Positions 37,215 through 45,664 of a DNA stretch of 52,725 bases are shown piece after piece (positions within the stretch are counted from its first letter, which is position 1; each line of letters opens with the position of its first letter). Source of the DNA: Bacteroidales bacterium (GTDB lineage: Bacteria > Bacteroidota > Bacteroidia > Bacteroidales > P3); contig JAFUYA010000044.1 in the NCBI GenBank assembly GCA_017477025.1, positions 1 to 52,725 on the forward strand, written 5' to 3'. The notes beneath the pieces are model-generated. The model was not told the origin of the DNA. It saw nothing but the letters and a program-made list of their open reading frames with translations, and ran no database searches. Made by a program: the position numbers and the translations under genes.

Positions 37215-38369
37215 ATGCCAAAAAAGGTATTTGTTTCGGGATGCTATGACATGCTGCACAGCGGTCATGTAGCATTTTTTAAAGCCGCTTCCGCATACGG
37301 AGATCTTTATGTCGGAATCGGAAGCGATAAAACAATCTTGGAATTAAAAAAAAGAAGAACCATTAATTCGGAGAAAGAACGTCTGTACATGGTAAAAGCA
37401 ATACGCTACGTAAAGGACGCATGTATAAACAGCGGAAGTGGAATGATGGATTTCATCGGTAGCATAGACAAGTTTTCTCCGGACATTTTCGTGGTAAATT
37501 CTGACGGAGCCACCAAAGAAAAAGAAGATTTCTGCAGACAACGCGGTATTGAGTATGTAGTTTTGGACAGAATACCCGAAAACGGCCTTCAAGCAAGGAG
37601 TACTACTTCTTTACGCTCCACTATCGGCTCACAAATTCCTTATAGGTTAGATTTAGCGGGTACATGGATTGATCAACCTTACGTATCCGAACACCATGAC
37701 GGATGGGCTTTAACAATTTCAATAGAACCTACACAAGAATTTGAGGAGAGAAGCGGAATGAGTACCTCAACTCGCAATGCAATAAAGAAATTATTCCCTC
37801 AACGTCTTCCCGATTATGATCCTGAATTATTGGCCAAACTGATTTTCTGTTTTGAAAATTTCCCTTCTCTGAACAACTATGTATCCGGAGCTCAGGATGC
37901 AATAGGTATCTGCATGCCTGGACTTGTCCGCCACCACTACAACGGCAACTACTGGCCGGACAAAACGGAAAGTTGCTTTGATGAAGAAATTTTATCATGG
38001 CTGGAAGATCATCTGTGTTTGATACATACATTCAATCGCCCGGATGATACACATGTTGATAAAGATACCCGTATAAACTCAGACACCGTAAAAAAACTGA
38101 CACTTGCAGCAGAAAACTGCTGGCAGGCAATAATGAACAGAGATCTGAATTCATTTGCTGCTTGTTTCAATGATTCTTTTAATGCACAGACTGAAATGTT
38201 TCCTCACATGCTTTCCCCGAAAATCAATGACTATATTGCAAAATATAAAGACAAGTGTCTTGCCCTGAAACTCAGTGGTGCAGGCGGAGGCGGTTATTTA
38301 ATACTTGTCGTGGAGAAACCTTTACCAGATAGTATCAAAATAAGAATAAGACGTAAAGACAGTTTGTAA
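37215..38369 (+). CDS. Fusion of HxGH cytidylyltransferase domain and GHMP sugar kinase
   Basis: A 384-residue bifunctional protein. Residues 1 to about 136 form a cytidylyltransferase-like domain with GCYDMLHSGH (His15, His18) and the C-terminal RSTTSLR motif (128-134), equivalent to the ISTT(x)IR signature of TagD and HldE-C. Residues from about 140 form a compact GHMP kinase: motif 1 PYRLDLAGTWIDQP (142-155), motif 2 SGMSTSTRN (180-188), the Gln-Asp motif SGAQDAIG (224-231, compare GWQD in HddA-like kinases) and motif 3 SGAGGGGYL (354-362). Both active sites look intact. It should phosphorylate a sugar at C1 and nucleotidylate it. Fucose is suggested only by neighbours; heptose or another sugar is possible. 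Confidence 0.85.
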   Translation: MPKKVFVSGCYDMLHSGHVAFFKAASAYGDLYVGIGSDKTILELKKRRTINSEKERLYMVKAIRYVKDACINSGSGMMDFIGSIDKFSPDIFVVNSDGATKEKEDFCRQRGIEYVVLDRIPENGLQARSTTSLRSTIGSQIPYRLDLAGTWIDQPYVSEHHDGWALTISIEPTQEFEERSGMSTSTRNAIKKLFPQRLPDYDPELLAKLIFCFENFPSLNNYVSGAQDAIGICMPGLVRHHYNGNYWPDKTESCFDEEILSWLEDHLCLIHTFNRPDDTHVDKDTRINSDTVKKLTLAAENCWQAIMNRDLNSFAACFNDSFNAQTEMFPHMLSPKINDYIAKYKDKCLALKLSGAGGGGYLILVVEKPLPDSIKIRIRRKDSL

Positions 38370-38391
38370 TTTATCAATACCGAAAAGTATT

Positions 38392-38721
38392 ATGAAACGT
38401 TATTGCAGAACATTGGAATTAAGAAACGATAAAGATATGATTGCGGATTATATAGAACTGCATTCACACGTTTGGCCCGAAGTAAAGGAGGGAATCAAAA
38501 GCGTAGGTATTTTGGATATGCAGATTTATATAAAAGACAACGAAATCTTTATGATAATGGATACGGTAGATAGTTTCGATTTTGACAGGGATATGGAACT
38601 TTTGTCCCGACTTCCCCGCCAAAAAGAATGGGAAGCCTGTGTTTCCGTAGTACAAGGTGTTGAACCTGATACACCTGCTACAGAAAAATGGAAACTAATG
38701 GAAAAGATTTTCCAACTGTAA
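38392..38721 (+). CDS. L-rhamnose/L-fucose mutarotase family protein (COG3254)
   Basis: A 109-residue protein of the RhaM-like family, which interconverts alpha and beta anomers of 6-deoxyhexoses. Family-typical features are RYCRTLELRND near the N-terminus, YIELHSHVWPEV with the conserved His residues, and IFMIMDTVD. Members of this COG are associated with L-rhamnose or L-fucose catabolism. It lies 22 bases after the kinase fusion, so it probably supplies the kinase with the correct anomer. Repeat copy C4 follows 104 bases after the stop. Confidence 0.85.
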   Translation: MKRYCRTLELRNDKDMIADYIELHSHVWPEVKEGIKSVGILDMQIYIKDNEIFMIMDTVDSFDFDRDMELLSRLPRQKEWEACVSVVQGVEPDTPATEKWKLMEKIFQL

Positions 38722-38824
38722 GTTTCTACAAGTCCGGTTTCTTTGGACAGAGTCGGGTCTATTAATATTACAAATAAAGAAATTCAGCAAAACTGACAAT
38801 AAACAATAAATACATAGAAAAAAA

Positions 38825-38900
38825 GTCCGTGATTTTTGAGAAAATGTGTGTGATTTTCGACAAAATCATTAAAAAAATGTCAGAAATCACGCTGATTTTT
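38825..38900 (+). repeat. Dispersed structured intergenic repeat, copy C4
   Basis: It contains GTCCGTGATTT, then GTGTGATTTTCGACAAAATC, ATTAAAAAAATGTCAGAAATC and ACGCTGATTTTT. The GTGTGATTT arm (38848-38856) pairs with AAATCACGC (38884-38892) apart from one G-T pair. The rest of the 38722-39139 gap has the permease promoter and no gene. Confidence 0.65.
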
Positions 38901-39075
38901 AATACTTTTATTTACAATGGATTAGAAACGCATAAAATGACATATCCAAAAGAGCGGAAACTCAAAAATTCTGCTCTTTTCAGTAAAAAACATTGTCCTT
39001 TCCAATTGATAAATTCCGAAATTAAATCTAATTTTAAGGAAATTTCACAACACCCACTTCGGAAAAAACATAAGA

Positions 39076-39108
39076 CTTGCATAAAATGAACTTTTTTTCG
39101 TAAATTTG
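39076..39108 (+). promoter_or_regulatory. Promoter for the FucP-type permease and clpX
   Basis: CTTG at 39076-39079 and TAAATTTG at 39101-39108 are spaced by 21 bp. The leader would be about 27 nt to the ATG at 39140. Confidence 0.6.
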
Positions 39109-39139
39109 CACATTGTTTTAACGAAAAAATACTCAGAAT

Positions 39140-40393
39140 ATGAAAAAACATAGTTATGCATTCAGTCTTACCATCATCGGTATTCTGTATTTTACTTTCG
39201 GATTCATTACTTGGTTGAACAACCAATTGATACCATTCCTTAAAACAGCTTGTCAGTTGTCTGATACTCAAGCTTATTTGGTTACATTCGCCTTTTACAT
39301 ATCCTATTTTGTGATGGCACTGCCTTCTGCGGGCATCTTAAAAAAGACAGGTTTTGCAAAAGGAATGTCTTTAGGTTTATTAGTGATGGCTTTGGGCTGT
39401 GTGATATTCATTCCTGCCGCAATGAGCAGAAACTATCTTGTATTTCTGATAGGCTTATTTGTACAGGGAACAGGATTGGCACTATTACAAACGGCAGCCA
39501 ACCCGTATGTTACAATATTAGGACCTATCGAATCGGCAACCCAACGAATGTGCATAATGGGATTATTTAACAAAATAGCAGGAATTGTAGGTATATACAT
39601 TTTCTCAAAAGCACTGTTGAGTAATTTTGACATCGTTTCACACAATATAGAAAATGCCGTTGGCGATACACAGATCATGCTACTCAATGACCTGGCACAC
39701 AGAATTATATTACCGTATATTATCATGGCATGCGGATTGGTATTGATAGCGTTAATGGTCTATTTGGCAAAATTACCCGATATCAACTCAACTGATGACA
39801 ATGATATATCAACGAAAGATAACGGCAAGACAAAATTACCTGCATACTTGTGGTTAGGTGTATTGGCATTATTCTTCTATGAAGGAGCAGAGGTAATGGC
39901 AATAGATACCCTTGTGCCTTACAGCAAGAGTATAGGTTTGCCGGACACCGTATATTCAAAAATAGGAATGTTTGCCCTGGCAGCACTATTAGTCGGCTAT
40001 ATTTCAACAATCATTTTGATACCTAAATATTTAAGTCAAACTAAAGCATTAATTTACTGCAATATATTGTCATTAATATTTGTTGTTATTGCTCTTTTGA
40101 CAAGCGGTGTAACATCTTTAGTTTTCCTTATCTTACTTTCATTCTCTAATTCCGTAATGTGGGGAGCAATTTGGGCATTGGCTATTGACAAATTGGGTAA
40201 AAATACATCCTTTGCTTCAGCTCTGTTGATTATGGCAATTGTCGGCGGTGCTTTAATCCCGCTTCTTTACGGCGGTTTGTCCGATGCCTTAAATAATACT
40301 CACATTCCTTATTTGCTGTTCTTACCTTGCTATGCGTTTATCTTATGGTATGCAGTCAAAGGACATAAAATCGGATTGCCGAAATCCAAATAA
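39140..40393 (+). CDS. FucP-type sugar:proton symporter (MFS)
   Basis: A 417-residue major-facilitator transporter with about 12 membrane helices. Motifs of the FucP/glucose-galactose transporter family are FGFITWLNNQLIPFLK in helix 1, LQTAANPYVTILGP in the first half, and MGLFNKIAG. The family imports L-fucose, galactose, glucose or GlcNAc with protons. The nearby fucosidase and mutarotase favour L-fucose, but sequence alone does not fix the substrate. clpX begins 16 bases after the stop, so the two are probably co-transcribed. Confidence 0.88.
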   Translation: MKKHSYAFSLTIIGILYFTFGFITWLNNQLIPFLKTACQLSDTQAYLVTFAFYISYFVMALPSAGILKKTGFAKGMSLGLLVMALGCVIFIPAAMSRNYLVFLIGLFVQGTGLALLQTAANPYVTILGPIESATQRMCIMGLFNKIAGIVGIYIFSKALLSNFDIVSHNIENAVGDTQIMLLNDLAHRIILPYIIMACGLVLIALMVYLAKLPDINSTDDNDISTKDNGKTKLPAYLWLGVLALFFYEGAEVMAIDTLVPYSKSIGLPDTVYSKIGMFALAALLVGYISTIILIPKYLSQTKALIYCNILSLIFVVIALLTSGVTSLVFLILLSFSNSVMWGAIWALAIDKLGKNTSFASALLIMAIVGGALIPLLYGGLSDALNNTHIPYLLFLPCYAFILWYAVKGHKIGLPKSK

Positions 40394-40409
40394 CCCGACA
40401 TAACTAATC

Positions 40410-41663
40410 ATGGCTGAACAAAAAAATAACAAAATAAAAGAAGTATGTGCATTTTGCGGACGTGATGTTTCTCAAGTCAAGACATTTGTTCCTGCAATGT
40501 TTCAGGGAATCGGCATTTGTAATGATTGCCTAAGAGAAATCAATAAAGTAATGGCGGAAGAACATCGCCACAATACAAAAACGACCGGTGAGAATATTGA
40601 TTTGAAAACTCCGCATGAGATATTTGACTTTCTTAATCAATACGTAATCGGACAGGAAAGAGCAAAGAAAATACTGTCCGTTGCAGTTTATAATCATTAT
40701 AAAAGATTGAATTATCTCAACAGCGGCAAGAGCGTAGATGATGTTGAATTGGATAAATCCAACATTATTATGATAGGAGAAACAGGCACAGGGAAAACTC
40801 TGCTTGCAAGAACTATAGCCAATCTTTTAAACGTTCCTTTCTGTATTGCTGATGCTACTACCCTTACACAGGCCGGTTATGTGGGAGAAGACGTAGAAAA
40901 CATCCTGACTCGTTTATTACAAAATGCGGATTATGACGTTGAAAAGGCACAAAAAGGTATTGTTTTTATAGACGAAATTGACAAAATTGCCCGTAAGGGA
41001 GACAACCCGTCAATAACAAGAGATGTCAGTGGAGAAGGTGTTCAACAATCTTTACTGAAAATATTGGAAGGCACGCTTGTCAATGTTCCTCCTGAGGGAG
41101 GAAGAAAACATCCTGAACAAAAGTTTATCCAAGTGGATACGCGTAATATTCTTTTTATTGCAGCAGGTGCATTTGACGGCATAGAAAAAAACATTGCTTC
41201 AAGAATGAATTCATACACCATAGGTTTTTCCCAAAGTCTGGAAAGAGAAAACATTGATTCGGAAGAATTTCTTAAATACGCTCAACCTCAAGACTTGAAA
41301 AAATTCGGATTAATCCCCGAACTGATAGGACGTTTCCCTGTACTGACGGCTCTTAATAAGTTGGATGCACAGGCTTTGAGAAGAATCCTTGTCGAACCTA
41401 AGAATGCCATAACAAAACAATATCAAAAATTGTTTGAAATGGACGGTAAGAAGCTCGTATTTGATGATGACGCTTTGGATTATTTTGTTCAAACGGCTCT
41501 GGATTATTCTTTGGGTGCAAGAGGATTAAGAAGTATAATGGAAAACGTTATGAACGATTTGATGTTCTCCATCCCCGACGACAGGAAACGTAAAGAAATC
41601 AGGATAACTAAACAATATGCGGAGAAAATTCTGAACAAAGACGTATTAGGATTAAAAGATTAG
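40410..41663 (+). CDS. clpX: ClpX, ATP-dependent unfoldase subunit of ClpXP
   Basis: An AAA+ unfoldase of 417 residues that feeds proteins into ClpP. The N-terminal zinc-binding domain has CAFCGRDV and CNDCL. The AAA+ module has Walker [14 protein letters not shown], pore loop 1 GYVGEDV, Walker [11 protein letters not shown], an IGF-type ClpP-binding loop (TIGFSQ), arginine-finger region [10 protein letters not shown] and sensor 2 [10 protein letters not shown]. Length is normal. It does not follow clpP as it does in many bacteria. Here it trails a sugar permease. Confidence 0.97.
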   Translation: MAEQKNNKIKEVCAFCGRDVSQVKTFVPAMFQGIGICNDCLREINKVMAEEHRHNTKTTGENIDLKTPHEIFDFLNQYVIGQERAKKILSVAVYNHYKRLNYLNSGKSVDDVELDKSNIIMIGETGTGKTLLARTIANLLNVPFCIADATTLTQAGYVGEDVENILTRLLQNADYDVEKAQKGIVFIDEIDKIARKGDNPSITRDVSGEGVQQSLLKILEGTLVNVPPEGGRKHPEQKFIQVDTRNILFIAAGAFDGIEKNIASRMNSYTIGFSQSLERENIDSEEFLKYAQPQDLKKFGLIPELIGRFPVLTALNKLDAQALRRILVEPKNAITKQYQKLFEMDGKKLVFDDDALDYFVQTALDYSLGARGLRSIMENVMNDLMFSIPDDRKRKEIRITKQYAEKILNKDVLGLKD

Positions 41664-41704
41664 GGATTCAATCATAAATTCGATTACAAATACAACATAA
41701 GTAT

Positions 41705-42292
41705 ATGAAAAGATTTTTTGTTTTAGCGATATTTGTATGTGCTTTCATGCTCACAAAAGCCCAAACGGGAGGAGGAATTACCGTATTCGGAACCATATAT
41801 CAAGGAGATACCATTCCTTTATCTTATCTTGAACCGATAATCGTAAAAGGTTACATTTCTCCGTTAACGGATAAGGAACAACAAAAGTATTCCAAATTGA
41901 TCCGTAACGTAAAAAAAACCTATCCTCTGGCTAAACAGGCTCAGCAATTGTTTAATGCATATTCTTCCATGATAGATAAGGCCGTCAGTGAGGCACAACA
42001 GGACAAAATAAAGAAACAGGCGTTTGCCGACATTAAGAACAAATTTGAAAGTAAGACAAAACATCTGAACAAAGAGCAAAGTAAACTGCTTTCAAAGTTA
42101 ATCTACCGACAGACAGGTTATTCTTCATACAATCTTATCAAGACTTTCGGCGGTGGAGTAAAAGCAACCATGGCGGCCGCTACAACAAAAGCGATGGGAA
42201 TTGATCTGAAAGGGACATTCGATCCGCAAAATAATGAAGAAGACAGCATTATAGACCGTATAATCTATTGTATTGAAGCCGGAAAATTATGA
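41705..42292 (+). CDS. DUF4294 domain-containing exported protein
   Basis: A 195-residue Bacteroidota protein of unknown function. The signal peptide is residues 1-19 (ending TKAQ). The family region begins GDTIPLSYLEPIIVKG and continues with a charged helical part (KYSKLIRNVKKTYPLAKQA) and a C-terminal RQTGYSSYNLIKTFGGG block. It is probably periplasmic or outer-membrane associated. Its stop overlaps the start of the NlpC/P60 gene (ATGA), indicating translational coupling and perhaps a shared cell-wall role. Confidence 0.85.
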   Translation: MKRFFVLAIFVCAFMLTKAQTGGGITVFGTIYQGDTIPLSYLEPIIVKGYISPLTDKEQQKYSKLIRNVKKTYPLAKQAQQLFNAYSSMIDKAVSEAQQDKIKKQAFADIKNKFESKTKHLNKEQSKLLSKLIYRQTGYSSYNLIKTFGGGVKATMAAATTKAMGIDLKGTFDPQNNEEDSIIDRIIYCIEAGKL

Positions 42293-43068
42293 TACAATAC
42301 GGTTTTATCTATCTCGGTGTTGTCCCTGTCAGAAAAGAACCGAAAAGTTCTTCTGAACAAATATCTCAATTGTTATTCGGCGATGTAGCGGAGATATTGG
42401 ATTATCATGTCGGTACAAATAGATTCTCGGATTCGTGGCTGAAAATACGCAATTTATATGATAACTATGAAGGGTGGATAGATAAACGTAATATTTTATT
42501 ATCTTTTGCAACGAAAAATACTCAACATCAATACATTGTCTCCTCTCCTATCGCCAAAATCAAAATGGATGACGACGTGATCATTGTACCCATGTCATCC
42601 GTACTGCCTGATAAACAACCGTTTTTTATAGACAATCACCGTTTTTCCCTTATTGAAGGCAGTGTAATTCCTTTGGATAAATGCAATCCTTTATTAATCA
42701 ACGCCGTCAGCCTTCTTTACCTTAATTGTCCTTATCAATGGGGAGGTAAATCAATATTAGGAATTGATTGCTCTGGATTTACACAGAATGTTTTTAAGTT
42801 TGCGGGAATTAAGTTACCTCGCGATGCCTCACAACAAGCAAATGTCGGACAGGATAATTGCTTTGAGAATATAAAAAACGGAGATTTATGCTTCTTTGAT
42901 AATAAAGACAACAAAATAACGCATGTCGGTATTTATTTGGGACAGAATAAAATAATTCATTGCAGCGGTAGAGTACGTATAGATGATATAGATGCAACGG
43001 GTATAAAAATAAAAGGCGACAATCAAGAATATTCCCACCGCCTTTGCAAGATAAAGACTTACTTTTAA
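42289..43068 (+). CDS. NlpC/P60 family cell-wall peptidase with SH3-like domain
   Basis: A 259-residue cysteine endopeptidase that cleaves peptidoglycan stem peptides. Residues 1 to about 70 form a bacterial SH3-like domain (VVPVRKEPKSSSEQ, EGWIDKRN). The NlpC/P60 domain covers about 130-259 with catalytic Cys161 (GIDCSGFTQ), His212 (THVGIY) and His224 (IIHCSG). No signal peptide is visible, so it may act on recycled muropeptides in the cytoplasm, like YkfC-type enzymes. Its start overlaps the DUF4294 stop by 4 bases. Repeat copy C5 lies after it. Confidence 0.9.
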   Translation: MIQYGFIYLGVVPVRKEPKSSSEQISQLLFGDVAEILDYHVGTNRFSDSWLKIRNLYDNYEGWIDKRNILLSFATKNTQHQYIVSSPIAKIKMDDDVIIVPMSSVLPDKQPFFIDNHRFSLIEGSVIPLDKCNPLLINAVSLLYLNCPYQWGGKSILGIDCSGFTQNVFKFAGIKLPRDASQQANVGQDNCFENIKNGDLCFFDNKDNKITHVGIYLGQNKIIHCSGRVRIDDIDATGIKIKGDNQEYSHRLCKIKTYF

Positions 43069-43164
43069 AGCATTCGATTTTCTTATAGTGCAACCTGCAA
43101 ATATTTGAATCCGACATTTTTTCTACAACTTAAATACTTACAAAACAAACTATAAATGAAGTAG

Positions 43165-43250
43165 TTAAAATTCTCTATGATTTTGTGAATTTTTATTAAG
43201 AAAATCCAAGAATTCACAGACATTTTCGCCAAAATCATTGAGAAAATTTC
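43165..43250 (+). repeat. Dispersed structured intergenic repeat, copy C5 (most diverged)
   Basis: It aligns with C2 across its length: TTATTAAGAAAATCC, then AATTCACAGACATTTTC, then CCAAAATCATTGAGAAAATTTCC. Its arms, GTGAATT and AATTCAC, still pair. The rest of the 43069-43426 gap shows no gene and no clear TAnnTTTG promoter. A 77-codon frame there looks spurious. Confidence 0.6.
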
Positions 43251-43426
43251 CGCAATTAATAATCTTTGTTTTCACTACTCCGTCATTAGGTTGGTAAATC
43301 GAATACATACAACTGTGTTTTTTGTGAAATTATCAATTATTTTCGTACAACCAATCGGCAAGAATCCAAAAACATTCACTTTTACAATAAATTACGCATT
43401 ATTTCGTTTAAATGTAAAACGATGTA

Positions 43427-45151
43427 ATGAAAAAGTCTGTAAAAATACTGCTGTTTTTAACTATTGTTTCAATAAACAATCTTTCGTATTCCCAACAATC
43501 GGAGAATTTTCCGTCGTGGTTTGACAGTGTAAAATTGGGAATAATGATTCACTACGGATTGTATTCAGTCCCTTCCTATTCTGATAAGGAGCAATATGCA
43601 GAATGGTTTTACAAAGGATTGATTTCGGGAGATTCTTTGAGAATAAATTTTCAGAAACATACTTACGGAGAGAATTTTTCTTACTTTGATTACATGCACC
43701 TTTTCAAATCAGAGTTGTTTGATGCGGATTCATGGCTTTCTTTATTCAAAAAATCAGGTGCAAAATATATCGTTTTCAGTTCAAAGCATCATGACGGTTT
43801 CTGTTTGTGGGATACCAAGACAACGAATAAGAATTCCATGCATACCCCTGCCGGCAGGGATTTTTTGAAAGAATTGAAACAGGCATGCACATTGCATGAC
43901 ATTCGTTTCGGTGTGTATTATTCACTTATGGAATGGGACAATCCGTATTTTCGATGGACAATTGATTCTGAAGGATTGGATGATTACGTGGATAAATACA
44001 TGCTTGTACAGTTTAAAGAGTTAGTTGATTTGTATCAACCGTCCATTGTCTTCGCTGACGGCGATTGGGACTTTGATTACAAGGCTCTTCGCAGCAGTGA
44101 AATGATTGACTATTTGGAAAAGAAGGTCGGGCGAAATGAAGTTATAGTGAATAATCGCTGGGGTATCGGAAATCCGTACGGTTTTTTGACTCCCGAGTAT
44201 TCTGACGGCATAAAAGAGAAAAATCGTCCGTGGAGTGAGTGCAGAAGTTTAGGAAGAAGTTTCGGTTTGAACAGAAATTCTTCACTGGAAGATTATCTGT
44301 CTGCAGAAGAACTCATAAAACATTTTATTAAACTCGTAAGTCTTGGCGGCGGGCTGATGCTTAATGTTGCTCCTGCCGCTGACGGTCAAATTCCTTTGTT
44401 ACAACAGGAACGATTGTTGCAATTAGGCGAATGGATTGACATAAACAAACAAGCCGTATACGGCTCTAAGCCGTGGTACAAATCCATTGACATGACTCCG
44501 AAAACTGAATATATATACAGTCCCTTTATTGACTTTGATTGGGTCAGAAATTCTCCTGTCAAACATTGCACGGAGGATAATTTTTCCATAGATTGGGAAA
44601 ACGAATACACTCCTCAAAAAAATGAAACATTGACTTTCATTCTCAATGCCGATGACGAAGCGGAAATTTCCATATTTGAAAGTAAAAAACTGAAATACAA
44701 CGGCAAAGCCGTTAAGGATAAGGAGTTAGAATTCAGTTTTGACTTTCAGAAGAGTAAAGTCTATACATTCGTTATCAATTATAAAGAAAAAGATGTTGAT
44801 GCTCACCTGCACTTTATGATTAAAGACAAAAAAGGTAACACTTCTGCATTCACTACGAATAAACAATGGAAAGGAAATCTTTCATGGCAACAACCTGTTG
44901 TCTGCTACACGACTAACGGAAACAACCTTTATGCAATCTGTTTGGAAGAATTGTCAGACAATTTCTCATTTCCGTTGGAAAAAGAACCTCAACGAAACAT
45001 GAATATTACTCTTTTGGGAAGTGATGTCAGAAACTTACCTTGGCAATATCACAATGGAATACTGACAATTGACTTATCACATCTGACTTTAAAGGATGTA
45101 AAATGCAAGTATGCTTGTGTATTCAGGTTGGAGAACTATTTGAAAGAATAA
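43427..45151 (+). CDS. GH29 alpha-L-fucosidase
   Basis: A secreted glycoside hydrolase of 574 residues that removes terminal L-fucose. The signal peptide is residues 1-22. The (beta/alpha)8 catalytic domain covers about 28-345, with family motifs LGIMIHYGLYSVPSY, EWFYKGL, YIVFSSKHHDGFCLWD and FGVYYSLMEWDNP. The predicted nucleophile is Asp211 in VFADGDWDF, and NNRWG and LGGGLMLNVAPAADG are also conserved. A beta-sandwich domain fills the C-terminus. No T9SS sorting domain and no lipobox are present, so it is probably periplasmic. It lies in the same neighbourhood as the FucP-type permease and the mutarotase. The acid/base Glu was not identified with confidence. Confidence 0.92.
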   Translation: MKKSVKILLFLTIVSINNLSYSQQSENFPSWFDSVKLGIMIHYGLYSVPSYSDKEQYAEWFYKGLISGDSLRINFQKHTYGENFSYFDYMHLFKSELFDADSWLSLFKKSGAKYIVFSSKHHDGFCLWDTKTTNKNSMHTPAGRDFLKELKQACTLHDIRFGVYYSLMEWDNPYFRWTIDSEGLDDYVDKYMLVQFKELVDLYQPSIVFADGDWDFDYKALRSSEMIDYLEKKVGRNEVIVNNRWGIGNPYGFLTPEYSDGIKEKNRPWSECRSLGRSFGLNRNSSLEDYLSAEELIKHFIKLVSLGGGLMLNVAPAADGQIPLLQQERLLQLGEWIDINKQAVYGSKPWYKSIDMTPKTEYIYSPFIDFDWVRNSPVKHCTEDNFSIDWENEYTPQKNETLTFILNADDEAEISIFESKKLKYNGKAVKDKELEFSFDFQKSKVYTFVINYKEKDVDAHLHFMIKDKKGNTSAFTTNKQWKGNLSWQQPVVCYTTNGNNLYAICLEELSDNFSFPLEKEPQRNMNITLLGSDVRNLPWQYHNGILTIDLSHLTLKDVKCKYACVFRLENYLKE

Positions 45152-45187
45152 TATCAGACATTATATTCCATAATAAAAAAAACAATA

Positions 45188-45220
45188 TTTGCATGAAATA
45201 ATATTTTTTTTGTACATTTG
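45188..45220 (+). promoter_or_regulatory. Promoter for the putative metal-uptake operon
   Basis: TTTG at 45188-45191 and TACATTTG at 45213-45220 are spaced by 21 bp. The predicted transcript start is only a few bases before the ATG at 45230, so the leader is very short. Confidence 0.65.
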
Positions 45221-45229
45221 CACTCGGAT

Positions 45230-45580
45230 ATGATATTGAAACTCTTGAGAAAAATAGGAGCAGGATTACTTTTAGCGATCTTTACAACGATGATTGTCTT
45301 CACGGATTTTCACCGCCACAGAATCGTATCCCACGTTGATATTTGTACTTTCTGCGAACATAATCTGCCACATCCTAATCATTTCTCTCAAAGTTATTCT
45401 TCTCAAGACATTTGTCCGTTATGCCACTTCACAAGTGAGTCTTTCAAAAAAGAACAACAATGGAATATTTCCTGTATAAACGAAAAGGGTGTATCGTTGT
45501 ATGTCAATGACGATGCAGACCGTCGTTCCGATTTTATAAAACACTTTTCCGACAGGGCTCCTCCTTTCAATATTGCATGA
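45230..45580 (+). CDS. Small exported Cys/His-rich protein, putative metal-binding
   Basis: A protein of 116 residues with one N-terminal hydrophobic segment (signal or anchor, about 10-24) and a polar domain rich in possible metal ligands: HRHRIVSH, CTFC, HNLPHPNH and CPLCH. I do not recognise the family with certainty; DUF2946-like proteins with similar ligands are a possibility. The start was set at the ATG at 45230. An in-frame TTG at 45218 lies inside the promoter. The TonB-dependent receptor follows in the same direction, which suggests periplasmic metal handling. Confidence 0.65.
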   Translation: MILKLLRKIGAGLLLAIFTTMIVFTDFHRHRIVSHVDICTFCEHNLPHPNHFSQSYSSQDICPLCHFTSESFKKEQQWNISCINEKGVSLYVNDDADRRSDFIKHFSDRAPPFNIA

Positions 45581-45589
45581 TTGAAGGGT

Positions 45590-45626
45590 TTCCGTTTTCT
45601 GCATACTATTTTCGCAGAATACGGAA
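45590..45626 (+). promoter_or_regulatory. Strong hairpin without T-tract between the Cys/His protein and the TonB receptor
   Basis: The arms 45590-45602 and 45614-45626 pair at 12 of 13 positions around an 11-nt loop and are followed by TTAAAAGG. Lacking a T-tract, it is more likely an mRNA-processing, stability or attenuation element than a full terminator. Confidence 0.5.
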
Positions 45627-45664
45627 TTAAAAGGTCAAAGTGTTAATATAAGCAAAGAAAATAT

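Noticed and set aside
38829..39089. 86-codon + strand open frame between mutarotase and permease
   Set aside because: It runs through repeat copy C4; no conserved features.
43291..43524. 77-codon + strand open frame upstream of the fucosidase
   Set aside because: It overlaps the start of the fucosidase gene in another frame; no family resemblance.
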